Part shown: piece after piece, positions 10,975-21,335 of the stretch | Position numbering within the stretch: the stretch's first letter is position 1 | How the letters are laid out: each line of letters opens with the position of its first letter | NCBI GenBank assembly: GCA_020744425.1 | Contig: JAGMUV010000024.1 | Location: 434,001 to 498,000, forward strand | Source of the DNA: Dactylonectria macrodidyma | Lineage: Eukaryota > Ascomycota > Sordariomycetes > Hypocreales > Nectriaceae | Direction of reading: 5' to 3' | Length of the DNA stretch: 64,000 nucleotides | Made by a program: the position numbers and the translations under genes | Notes under the pieces: generated by a model | What the model was told of the DNA's origin: nothing | Database searches by the model: none | What the model saw: only the letters and a program-made list of their open reading frames with translations

Positions 10975-11700
10975 TTATTGATTTGTGCTTCCCATGATGT
11001 CATCTGTATTTGGTAATGTTTTTGGAGGGATCAGAATCGTATTTCCAACAGATACCGCCAACAAAACGCTCAAACGCGAACGCACAGTGTAGAATATGAA
11101 GATGTTATGGAAGCCATCAATATATACCCGCAAAATGCGTGCTTTTCCTTCCTCCGATATATCCATTTCGTCCAACGCGCAAGTGGAGGAATTCAAAGGT
11201 AGGTAAAGCAAAATCACCTGCGTAGGGAGTATGATACTGAGAATCATCCAAAAGACCCATCACCAAGTGGAGGATTCGACTACCGCTCCCCCCAAGAAAA
11301 GTACCTACGCCATTGGCAAGGGCATGGTGGCGCCGAGAATACCTGATGACGAATTAATATGAAGCGTGATGGAATGAACGGCTGGGTGACTCGCCTTGGT
11401 ATTTCCCGCGATTTTGCAAGGTCGCGATGTCGCTAACAATGTTCATGATCAAAATGTGACTGCCACCTTCACCAATGCCAGCAACCGACCGAATCGCAAG
11501 CAACTGCTCTGCACTCCATGCAAACCCACACATCAAATGACCCAGCCCCATCAGCGCCACACATATCAGCAGCAGCGTCTTGCGCCGAATATGTCCGGCA
11601 AGCGGCTGTTGATGAGCTGGAACGGGATGGACGCGACGGTTGTTGCCGGCTTGGCGTTTAGACCCAAGGGTTAATGACATGGGTCAATGAGCAGGGACCT
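10975..11700 (-). pseudogene. Decayed MFS drug:H+ antiporter-type transporter
   Basis: Pieces of one 14-TM MFS protein appear in the right order on the minus strand but in shifting frames. The first is VASIPFQLINSRLPDIFG, then after a one-base loss RKTLLLICVALMGLGHLMCG and AIRSVAGIGEGGSHILIMNIVSD. Then, across what was an intron whose donor now reads GCGAGT, comes GILGATM, followed by another one-base loss inside ALANGVGTFLGG. Next is FWMILSIILPTQVILLYL, which jumps directly to the C-terminal segment ARILRVYIDGFHNIFIFY. Everything expected between TM6 and the last helix is missing. The N-terminal helices were not found. Two frameshifts plus a large internal deletion make function impossible. 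No protein should be annotated here. Confidence 0.8.
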
Positions 11701-12060
11701 GATACCACTTGTGCTTGAGTTGGGCCCCAAAGATGCGATTAAAAGGTATTGATGGCATGTCGTAGCAATAGACAATCTGTTTCCCTCACTTATGATGCCA
11801 CAAAACAAAAAGATGCAGCAACGTCAAGTATGCATTTGCAAGCCATGATGGCATCACCAACAATCAGATTCGGCAACCGGCTAGACGATGCGGCACTCTG
11901 CTGCACCTATGCGGGGTACACCCTGGCCACTTATTCAGATAGCGCTGTTACCGCATAATCGCAAATCGCCAGTCCCCACGCCGCATTCAGGAGAAGTCAG
12001 ACTGAGGATGTCCTTCTCCCAAAAGCCCAGCTCCAGCTTCGCTGCTTCAAACCCGATCCC
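11701..12060. other. Intergenic region and promoter of the bZIP gene
   Basis: 360 bp. The N-terminal part of the decayed MFS gene may have lain here, but I cannot recognise it. The 3' half is the promoter and 5' leader of the bZIP gene; no clear TATA box. Confidence 0.35.
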
Positions 12061-13879
12061 ATGGATCCTACGCCTACCAACAGCCTCCCTCCCCCGACAC
12101 GCTCCCGCAAACGAAAGACGACGAGCGGTCCTCCAGCGGCCGAAGACGACAAGAAGCGCGCGCAAAACCGCGTCGCCCAGAAGAGCTTCCGCGACAAGCA
12201 GCAGAGCCGCCTGCAGTACCTCGAGTCGTTTGTCGACGCTATCAAGACTGGCCAGGCGGGGCGCGATGATGATTCTCGCTACGAGACGCTGTTGCGCAGC
12301 CACTTGGAGCTGCTCGAGGAGAATCGCCAGCTCAAGGATAGCTTGATTGGGCTGCGCCAGAAGCTCGCGTACATCGGCCAGAGTGCCTCTGCTGCTGCAG
12401 GTATGCCGGCGTTGTCCACGTGGACATGGTGTGTATTATACGGTTGATTGACTCAGTCTAGAGGACAGCGCATTCGATTCTCTGTTAAAAGACCACGGCA
12501 GCGAACGAGGCAACGCCGTGACACCACCCGCGAACCAAGTCGAACCGCAACAACCCACTTACGCTACCATACCTACCCCTACAAGCCAACAACCGATCGT
12601 CGCAGCCAATTCCGCAGGATTGGTCACATACGAAGCCGTACGGGCCTCCATGTTTGAACAGGGCGCTGCCGAATACCGAAGCAAACAACCTTTCGTGATG
12701 CCACCCGGATCTAATGCGCAGGCCGTACTCCCAACTTCCAACTTCTACAACCACGTAACAAAACCTCCTCCCAATGTCCTCCCACCAACAGGAGTGTTTG
12801 AGTCCATCCATTCCTTCTCTGACCCATTCTTTCTATCTGTCAACTATGCGCCGGTATCCTCCAAGACATCGTTCGCCAGCAAAGTCGAGGCGGCTTGCAA
12901 GCGGTACGTTACTGAGGCCGCGCATGCCAACATCCAGACCTCCACGGACTTATTGGCGCCTCGGAGTAGTTACAACCAGGAGCAGATTATTCAAGAGATT
13001 GCTTCGGCGGGCGTGAATGTCATTGCATCGTTATCTGGCCTCACCACGTACATATATGGCTCGGTTAGTCTTAAATCTGGCGTTTTGCGCCCGCGTGCTC
13101 GTGCTCTGATGGTAACCAACTCTTTCTTGCAGAAATTCTTCCGGTGCCTAGAACGTATCCTGCAGTGGAGGTTGTGGAACACACCTGAGTCCCGCATGGC
13201 CATCCCGGAGCCCTTTCGACCCACGCCGCTCCAGGTCGCCTCCAAGTCCCATCCCATCATCATCGACTTTATCACCTGGCCCTCGATCCGCGATCAGATG
13301 CTGGTCCACCACGACCGCGTCGACCTGGATCTGCTGTGCCAGGAGCTCACCCTGCACGCCGTCATCGAGGTGCCCGAGAAGAAGATCGCCATCGGCGTCT
13401 ACGACTACGTGCAGAATGTCATGATCGTGCAGGAGAAAGAAGCCGCATCTGAATCAACGTCGACTTGTCTCGAGGACCTGAATTGGACGTATCTAAACGT
13501 GCCGATGGACCTGGGCCTTGCTATGGGCCTCGATCCGGCGGAGGAACTGATTATGCAAGAGCTAGCAAGCCGCATGCAGAATGTCAGCTTGTCGGAACCC
13601 CAAGCCGAGACATCTAAACAGTCCGGTCGGCCGTCGAAGAACGGGGAAGAGAAACATAAGCAAATAAAGCAGCGTGGTATGTCATATCCAGGCATCGACC
13701 ACATGTGTACGTGGAAGGTGAGCAAAGAGTTTGCATGGAAGTGGCCCATCCTGGACTGTTCAACCGGTAGGTCTTCTCAGTTTTCTTTTTGGCAAGAGAC
13801 AGTGAAATCTAACGACCTATCAGTAATCTCGGCATACGACCGAGTGTCATACGCGACGGCGTCTCAGTTGCTTGGCTGA
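12061..13879 (+). CDS. bZIP transcription factor with C-terminal DUF3425 domain
   Basis: Four exons: 12061-12400, 12462-13063, 13133-13766, 13824-13879; 543 aa. The basic region (residues 31-46) contains NRVAQKSFR, the Yap-type N-x2-A-Q-x2-F-R signature, followed by a short leucine zipper (LQYLESFVDAI... LELLEENRQLKDSL). The C-terminal half, with HPIIIDFITWPSIRDQML and later FAWKWPILDCSTVISAYDR, is the DUF3425 region found in many fungal bZIP regulators. The second and third introns are 69 and 57 bp, multiples of three without stop codons, so retention would leave the frame open. I call them introns because donors (GTTAGT, GTAGGT) and acceptors (TTGCAG, CTATCAG) are good and removal restores family-like sequence. 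The likely role is nuclear stress or secondary-metabolism regulation. Confidence 0.85.
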
Positions 13880-14082
13880 CCTATGAGGGGACGGGGATTG
13901 TTTGTATATGTCGAGGACAGGCGTTAGGCGACCATGAGCGGCTCAAATTAGGGCGTGGGAAAACTGTTCTTAAACCAACTTGATTTGATAGTTATTCGTC
14001 ATTATATACCCGGGGCAAGCGAAATATGACCTCGATCGTTTTCTCATAGGTACCGAAGAGAGGGGAGGATTCCGGGAGAAGG

Positions 14083-15618
14083 TCATCCGCTAGGTTGCTG
14101 CTGGAGGATGTAAGTGGCCACATCGGCAAAGTACTCGTGAGAGACGGCTGAAATGTCCGAAAGACCTCCCTGCTGGACCTTTTCCCCAAGCAACATCTTG
14201 GCAGCTGTGTGTCGTTGTTGCGAAGACGAGCTCCATAGACTGACGACCTTCAGCTGCAGGGTCATCATGATGGACCCGCGATCAGGCGCAGGCCCAGATG
14301 CCACGGTAATGAATTCATTGGCTGACAAAATGGACTCGGCATGCTGCTGAATACGGAAGTCGTGGGAAGCGGCCGAGGGGGATACGAGTTGAGATAGACG
14401 GAGGATGATCAGGTTGGCCGCATCGAATAGAGAAGACAAGGCCGCTGCTGGAACACTCGCATAGGGCAGCAGCCGCTCCTTGGAACAGCACGACGAGCCT
14501 GAGTCTTGCTGTAATTCAGATGCCAATGTCGTTGTTGTTTCTTTGGAGCTCCCGCTTGATATGCATCCCGACCACCACTGGTCAATCTGAACCGTTGCGT
14601 CACGGATAAGCTTGTCGAGCTCCCTGGTCAAGCCACCAGCCTGAGAACCTGTAGATGCGATCAACCGATTTGCGACGACGAGACATTTTTGGACGGCGAA
14701 AAGAACATCGATGAGTTGGTCAAACACCAGTTTCGGGTGGACCTCGAAAGGAACAGCCATCCATTCGGGCGAAGCGAAGATTGATAGCTCGTTCTCGGCC
14801 ATGGCGGCAACAAACTACTCGGCTAGTCAATGCAAGGCCCAAAGAATTTGCTAAACAAACATACCGTCTGAAAGCGCAGATGACTGAATAACTGGTGCAC
14901 GAATCCGCTGCGGCACCTTTCCGGCCCGCCCGCCTCGAGCAGCATCGCGGCCCCCCTGACGTGCTGAACCCACGCCCTCTGGCTTGTCCCAGCCCAGGTC
15001 TCGAAGTGGATTAGCATGACAGTCGCGCAGACTGCACCCTCGGAAAAAGAGACAGTCCCAGATGACAAGAGATGTCGGAGATCTTGCAGTGCTTGGGCAT
15101 ACCACGTGCGCGCTGCTGTCTTGACAGAGATGTCTTTGGCGAGGCTACCGTAGCTAAACATTGATGCCGCACGGATAGCATGCTGAGCTAGCGATGGCTC
15201 TGGAGAGGCGAGAAACACAGGGAGTTCATGTAGCCACACCTTAGATGACGTGCCTGGCACAGGTGGTGGCTTCGCCGGCCCGAAGAAAGACTCGATGAAG
15301 TGGGAGACAAACAGCTGGTCAAAGGCGCTTGCACGAGACGGCTGGGGTCCTGGCAGCCGCACGAGAGCGGCAGTTGAAATATCTGGTCGACGAGAGCCCT
15401 CCACGGCGTGCACAAAGAATGCCTCAGTCCGCGCGCCAGGGCAGCGCAGGCCCATGTTGAGGCAAACGTGGCATTCAGGAAGGGTCAGATCGCACTACGG
15501 AGAAGGCGGTTACCTTAACGACTGGGATGACAGCCTAGGTTGTTACATAGTCTCGTACCTTGACCTTGCGTCTTCGACATGTCGCGCAGCCTCTGCTCCT
15601 GCCGGGGACGTTGACCAT
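14083..15618 (-). CDS. Zn(II)2Cys6 transcription factor, divergent from the cupin gene
   Basis: Three exons: 15618-15559 (20 codons), 15494-14865 and 14814-14083; 473 aa. The first intron cuts the zinc cluster just before its third Cys. After splicing the cluster is perfect: Cys11, 14, 21, 28, 31, 38 (CATCRRRKVKCDLTLPEC, then CLNMGLRC). The rest is a compact TF_2-type regulator (AFDQLFVSHFIESFFGP; MLIHFETWAGTSQ; HVRGAAMLLEAGGPERC). The start ATG 15618 is the only one that gives the cluster. It shares a 225-bp bidirectional promoter with the cupin gene at 15844, so it may control that gene. Confidence 0.88.
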
Positions 15619-15843
15619 GGTGAGGGGGATAAGCAGTCCCGATTAGGGAAATGTTGCATCTTTGTCTGTTTCTAAAATAAGTTTGCCTGAGAATGGAGGT
15701 TGACCGTGAACTGCTGACGCATTTGCGCTTTGTCATCCTTATCATCCCTCAGCTTATTCTTAAGAGATGCGGGGAACAAAGCCCCTATAACCTAGACTCA
15801 CTAAGAACACTTTTGTAAACGGGGGCATCTGTCTTCAAAAGCC
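15619..15843. promoter_or_regulatory. Bidirectional promoter between a Zn2Cys6 regulator and the cupin gene
   Basis: Only 225 bp separate the two divergent start codons. No perfect CGG-Nx-CCG inverted repeat was seen by eye. The arrangement of regulator and divergent small enzyme-like gene suggests co-regulation; this is inference. Confidence 0.45.
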
Positions 15844-16569
15844 ATGGACAGCGAGACAGTTCCGGCGGTCATCAAGCGCCCACTCCCAAACGCCGTTACC
15901 TACGACCTCTCCACAGCGGGATGCGTAAAGATCACTCTGCCAGAGTCATCAACATGGTCGAGCGGCCTGCACTGGCATGAGAGTCACACCGAATATCTGA
16001 AGCTTATTAGAGGGACCATCCGAGTCCGTCTGGGAAACACCACGCGATGCATCACAGCGACTGATGATGATCAGCCCGAGATCAGGGTCGCCCGCTACGA
16101 ATGGCACGAGTGGCAGCGTGCTACTCCAGATGGCCCTGAGGTTGTTGTCATTGAGCGGACAGAGCCGAGTGACAACGACAAGGCCGTCTTTTTCTGGAAC
16201 CTCAACGGAGTCATCTTGAATGCGCCAAAGTTGTCAAGTGATCCCTCTTCGTTCGTCGCGCGATGTCCATCGAGCATGCAAGGGGTGCTGATTGACTGTT
16301 GGGTCACTCTCAACCTGTTTGTCATTTTTCGAAATCTCGACAACGTGCCCGTTTTCTTGAACGCACCCGACTTTCTAAAGAGCTTTGATGGGGTAGCCCA
16401 AGGCCTCCTTGAATACGTGGACCGGGTGGTGTCTCATGTCATTCTCTTTGCGGCGTCTTGGGTGGGATGGATCCTTGGAGTAAAGCCTGTTCAGCGTCGA
16501 TATACCCCTGCTGATGCATACGTCACATGGTGGTCCGGGAGAAATGGCTTTGGCAAGAAGATTTCTTGA
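15844..16569 (+). CDS. Cupin-fold protein with a C-terminal membrane segment
   Basis: Intronless, 241 aa. The cupin motif 1 is clear: HWHESHTEYLKLIRGTIRV gives the His, His, Glu metal ligands in H-x-H-x3-H-x-E-x5-G spacing. Motif 2 is present as YEWHEWQR with a His. Downstream lies a hydrophobic helix (VVSHVILFAASWVGWILGV, about residues 195-213) followed by a basic tail, so the protein is probably anchored by one helix. Similar cupin-plus-tail proteins occur across fungi, often beside regulators, but I know of no assigned reaction. A metal-dependent oxygenase or isomerase is possible. It is divergent from the Zn2Cys6 gene ending at 15618 and lies upstream of a broken dehydratase. Confidence 0.75.
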   Translation: MDSETVPAVIKRPLPNAVTYDLSTAGCVKITLPESSTWSSGLHWHESHTEYLKLIRGTIRVRLGNTTRCITATDDDQPEIRVARYEWHEWQRATPDGPEVVVIERTEPSDNDKAVFFWNLNGVILNAPKLSSDPSSFVARCPSSMQGVLIDCWVTLNLFVIFRNLDNVPVFLNAPDFLKSFDGVAQGLLEYVDRVVSHVILFAASWVGWILGVKPVQRRYTPADAYVTWWSGRNGFGKKIS

Positions 16570-16901
16570 GTCGAATTTGAGAAAGAAGGAAACTGAAAGG
16601 GCAAATGTGGCTTTAGATCTCATCATGTATTACTTGTATCCAAAAGTTCGTACACTATTCAAGGCTCCCGACTAGGCACAAATGTGTAACTGCTTCGGAT
16701 CTATGTCATATGAGCCATTGATAAGAGGTTATGAATGTACATATCAACTCGGTTACTAATCAATCCTTAATTTACTAAAGATATCAAACCGTAGACACTG
16801 GAGAGTATATCGGAAGAGAGGAGAGCATATCAACCCAGATTACCACCTCGAGACCCCTAGTCCCCCAGATGCTAATGGCTTGCATTAAAGCTTAACATCA
16901 T
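16570..16901. other. Intergenic region
   Basis: 332 bp, AT-rich, between the cupin gene and the IlvD/Edd pseudogene. No feature recognised. Confidence 0.35.
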
Positions 16902-18436
16902 ATGGAAACGCCCACTTCTCACTATTCTTTCGAAAGGTCTTCATCAGGACTCTTGGCTATAGCGAGATGCCCTCTGACGCCCATCATTGGCATTGTCAAC
17001 ACATACTCTACTTCAACCCATGTCACGCCAATATTCCCCAGCTGTTCGATGCCGTCAAGCGTGGTGTTCAGCTGTACGGTGGGCTCGTCATTGACTTCCA
17101 ACCATCAGTATCCATAAGCCGTTCTCGTCACCTACCAGTATATACCCGAGGAACTTGATGAGCATGGACACTGAGAAAATTGATGCTATTGTGCTTATAG
17201 GAGGTTTGTCTACCCTCCCCCCCACCCTGCAGCCGCGTTTCTTGGTCATTGAATGGAGTCTTGAGCTGATACTCTTGAAGGTTGCGATAAACCCACTCCG
17301 GCCCAACTCATGGGTGGTCTTTCAGCAAACAAACCCATTTTTCATCTTGTCACCAGACCGATGACGCTGGGAAGCCACAAGGGCGTGATAATCGAAGCAT
17401 GCACCGACTGTCGGAATAACTGGGCAAGCTATAGAGCCGGAGCCATCGAAATTGAAGATATCTCAGCAATCAACAACGAGTTGGGCCCAACTGTACGTCC
17501 CGTTCTTCCTTGCTTGATCCAGATACCCTCTGACGGATGCCACATTAACAGGCCGGCACTCGTGGCGTGATGGGAACAGCCAGTGCGATGGCTTGCATCC
17601 TCGTCGGCCTCGGCCTAATGCCTTTCGGCGGTTCCACTGCCCCGGCCGTTTCCTACTCTCGACTACGCATTGCAGAAGAGACCGGTGCGAATGCCGTAGC
17701 TGCATTCAAGAAGGACCTTCGCCCCAGTCTTTACTCACGCGAGAATCCTTACTGAACGCCATCACCGTGCTACAAGCCATCGGGGGGTCCACAAATGCTG
17801 TGGTTCACTTTATGGCGATTATCGGCCAGCACACGGATATCAAGCTGGTCGAAAGCATCAACTTGGACACAATAAACGAGATAGGCCGGAAGATGCCGCT
17901 GCTTGTGCACTTGAAGCCCAGCGGCGATAACTACATGACCGACTTTCACAACTCTGGAGGTGACTGAGAATAGTATCCTAGTTCTTCAGAACATCGGGCC
18001 TATAGGAAACCCCGGGGTGCCCGAGGCTGGCATGATTCCCATCCCCCATAAGCTCGCGGAAAATGGCGTCTAAGACTTGCTGCGAATCTCAGACGGAAGA
18101 ATGAGCGGCACGGCAGGAGGTTTAATCGTCCTACACGTATCACTAGAGGCGGCCGACCCCGGCTCAGTTCTCGGCACCGTACGGAATGGAGACGTCATTA
18201 CCTGCGATGCAGAACAGCATATACTGCATTTGGAGATCTCAGACACGGAGATCCAACGGCGGCTTGAGGAGAGACAAGCCGAAATTGAAAACAGTAGACA
18301 ACCAAGGATCACCAGGAAACAACCAGTATGGGTATCACAAGAGAAGACAAGAGGATATCGTGGGTTGTTCATGCGCGCGGTGTTGCAGGCGGAGAAGGGA
18401 GCCGACTTTGGTTTTTTAACTGCTGCTGGACCTTAA
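16902..18436 (+). pseudogene. Broken IlvD/Edd-family dehydratase (sugar-acid or dihydroxy-acid dehydratase)
   Basis: Family segments occur in order but in several frames: PIIGIVNTYS, then FDAVKRGVQLYGGL, LLSMDTEKIDAIVLIGG-like sequence, GVIIEACTDCRNNWASYRAG, MGTASAMACILVGLGL, AITVLQAIGGSTNAVVHFMA, RKMPLLVHLKPSGDNYMTDF, and finally ENSILVLQNIGPIGNPGVPE and LRISDGRMSGTAGG. These include the iron-sulfur and catalytic neighbourhoods of the family (TDC, GGSTN, SDGRMSG). An in-frame TAA (about 18070-18072) separates GMIPIPHKLAENGV from LLRISDG. More than 100 residues are missing between NSGG and ENSILVL. Some of the frame changes could be introns, but the stop and the deletion are decisive. It lies downstream of the cupin gene and may once have belonged to the same pathway. 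Confidence 0.85.
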
Positions 18437-20494
18437 TTGTTATATATCATATATATCGCCGATCGATGAATTGTTGCGTGTGGGTAAAGGCGATGGTAGT
18501 TATAACCACCTGTAACAATATAAACATTTTGACGACATGTTCCTTTGAGATAATCATACGGTGAGCTAAATTACGGCTATTAGGGGACCAGGCATTCATT
18601 ATCCAACTACTTGGGCTCAGCTTCAAGCAGTAAATCCTTTTGAACCATGGTATCGAAGGATTGACAAACTGCAAGTCCTGAGGTGGCTGCGACGAGTAGT
18701 CTTGCAATAGCGGTTCCAATCAATGCCAAAACGCATTCTACTAGTGTTAACCTCCGGTTCAATTAATCTTTTCTTCACAAAATTAGGCACCTCGCATCTG
18801 GGAAATCTTTTTAACGTACGTAATACATGCCCACTCGGTGTCGTATGTTGTGGTATTGCCAGAGCTAACCTATACCTGCAACCAAAACAAGTCCACAGTT
18901 TGCGATGTTCGTCAGCATTCTGCACACTCTCCGGCCGTCAACCATTTTAGAGTATACCATGTTTGCTTTTGGTACCGTTTATGCCCGCTATCCAAGTCTT
19001 CAAGAGCGAACGACGTCGACATCTATCACATGAGCATTCGCTACATCCATATCTAGCGCAGTCATCAAAGGAGGTGTGTTAGTTCCATCCCGCTTTGCCA
19101 CTTTCCGTCAAGCCTTCTCGTGCTGACACTGACGTTTCTTTTTTTTTTTGGTGGCATCTGGGTTCAGGAGATGTAGCCCACGGACAGCCTTATTGATTCA
19201 TTATGATGTTTCAAATGGGTAATCGCACAATATCCCGTGAAGATCACTACATCTAGACGCCACCTCAGGTACTCTCAGACGCGGTTATCGCCACTGTATG
19301 CCCGAGCAAGATTCGTCCTGAGCGCGGGCAGCGTCAGTGGGAAGCTGAAAGGTGCCAAGGGCGGAAAAGATGGACAGTTCTTGCGGCCAAACGCCTCGTT
19401 TCAAGGTCCGGTACGTCGTGCCAGCCTAGCCCTCTGCCATCTGCGGTGACGGCGGGTTGGCGCAACAAATCCTGAGGAGTGAATTCGCAAAGGAGGCGTC
19501 CATCAAGGTCGAAGGGTTAGCGCAGAAGCCGGAAACGGTTTGAGTTCATGCTAGCATTTCATTCCCCGCCCTTGCTTCGACGCTTGTGACAAGGGACAGC
19601 AGATGGTGGAGGATGTGATCGGATGTAACGGGGCTAGGGGCGAACCTAGTTGTGCCGCGGGGCGATCAGTTGGCCAGTGTGCTTTATTGATGCCCCATTC
19701 GCAAACGGGTGAAATTGGTGAATGAGACAGCTCCCCAGTGAGAAATCATCCCATGACAGGGAGCTAGATTGTTATCGTCTGGCACCTTGGTGGTTTGGCC
19801 AGATTCCGAAATGAGCAAATGCAGTCTCTGCTCAGCATCATAGGAAGGACCCTTGACAATAGGCTCTGCGCTCGCAGGACAAGGGCTATGGGCCGGACTA
19901 CCAGCTGTGGCTTGTCTGCTCCAGGGTCAGCTTCTTGGCTAGCCATCGGACCGTTTCCCCGGCGCGCGGAATGGCGACATTTGCATCCCTAACAGTCGCT
20001 CTCGCTTGTCCCTCTCGAGTTTGCAAAAGGCTTGTCACTTGTGAAGGCATTTAAAACCCATGATCAATCCAGGACCCATCCAGGACCCATCCAGGACCCA
20101 TCCTTACCAGCGTCCGGGACCATCCGAGGATCGCCTCCCCTACCCCTGCCTTCGCCGACCAAGGAATTCATCGAACGTGCACGTGAACTATCATCCGTGA
20201 GGTCCTCCGAAACATTGTCCCCATGTGTGAGACAAGAGGGCTATTGTTGGCGCCTCTCAAACTGCAGCCCCCCTGCAAGAGAATGGGGGGTTGAGCTGCG
20301 CCGAGAAAAGCCACTGCAAGGGTGCGATGCGGTGCGATGCCACCAACTGCCCACGACTCGGTATTTCTCTTAGATCTCTCTCACACGGAAAAAAGATCAA
20401 CAACTGTTTGCTCCAGCCTTGCATTGATTCTCCTCGTTCCAGCCTCGCCAATCAAGTGTTCTCCATCCGCGTTCCTCGATTTGTTTGTACGACC
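18437..20494. other. Long gene-free interval with a short tandem repeat
   Basis: About 2 kb without a supported gene. The small open frames have no domain or splice support. It contains a T-run near 19140 and a three-copy 11-bp repeat at about 20069-20101. The last 150 bp form the leader of the GNAT gene. Confidence 0.45.
20069..20101 (+). repeat. Three direct copies of an 11-bp unit
   Basis: The unit AGGACCCATCC is repeated three times in direct succession; the flanking ATCAATCC resembles a worn fourth copy. A simple minisatellite in intergenic DNA. Confidence 0.8.
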
Positions 20495-21335
20495 ATGCCC
20501 TTCACGCTGCTCGAAGTCGACTTCGCGACCGACTTCAGCGACGTCATCGAGTGCCAATGGGTCTCCTACGAGCACCCCCTCCAGCCCTTCTTCCGCATGT
20601 TCTGCCCCCTCAGCGGCGACGGACCAGCTGCCCGTGCCGAGTCCCTCGAGGCGTCCGCGGCCGTCCAGCTGGACTGGCACAGGACGGATCCCGCAAGCTA
20701 CTGGCGCAAGGCGGTTGATGAGAATGGCAAGATTGTAGGGGCTTGTCTGTGGAAGATTTACAAGACGAACCCGTTTGACAAGCCTGATGATCATGCTGGA
20801 GCCGAATGGTATCCGGAGGGAGAGAAACGAGAGTATGTGAGCAAGTGTCTTGAGCAGTTTGACGCCCCGAGACGAAGCATGGCAGCGAGACCACACGTTT
20901 GTAAGTCAGCAGCCGAGACCGCAGCCAGTCATTCCTTGCATCCCACCATTCTGTTGTCTGTCTCGAGCCTCGAACAAACAACCCCCAAACACACCTCAGC
21001 AGCCCTCGCTAATCCTGTAAGATCTCAATATCCTCTTTACTCACCCCGACTACCGGCGTCGAGGTGTGGCAGACCTGATGCTGGCCTGGGGCAAAGAAAG
21101 GGCCGACGAGATGGGCGTCGAGATGTGGCTGGACGCGACGGCTTACGGTGTGCCAGTCTACCTCAAGCACGGCTTCTTAGTCGTCAACGAGAACCGGCCG
21201 CGGCCAACAAAGCGCGAGCCCGGCGAAGCTTGGCGCACCATCGACCAGGAGCTCCAGCCCATGGCGTTTTGGCAAATGTGGCGTCCAGTCGGTGGAATTT
21301 ATGACGAGGGCAAGACGGTCAAGCCGTGGGTGTGA
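20495..21335 (+). CDS. GNAT-family N-acetyltransferase
   Basis: Two exons, 20495-20900 and 21022-21335, 239 aa, joined across a 121-bp intron (GTAAGT...GTAAG acceptor). Splicing produces the acetyl-CoA-binding motif A: LNILFTHPDYRRRGVADLM (R-R-x-G-x-A loop). It is followed by GVEMWLDATAYGVPVYLKHGF, the motif B region. The N-terminus MPFTLLEVDFATDFSDVIECQW is the usual start of this fungal GNAT subfamily, so ATG 20495 is preferred over a long in-frame extension. The acceptor is unusual in that CTGTAAG itself resembles a donor. Substrate unknown; probably a small amine or a protein N-terminus. Confidence 0.85.

Noticed and set aside
11888..12346. 152-codon Arg/Ser-rich frame overlapping the first bZIP exon
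   Set aside because: Out-of-frame shadow; no domain, while the overlapping frame encodes a clear bZIP basic region.
18447..18719. 90-codon minus-strand frame downstream of the dehydratase pseudogene
   Set aside because: No recognised domain and AT-driven openness; not supported as a gene.
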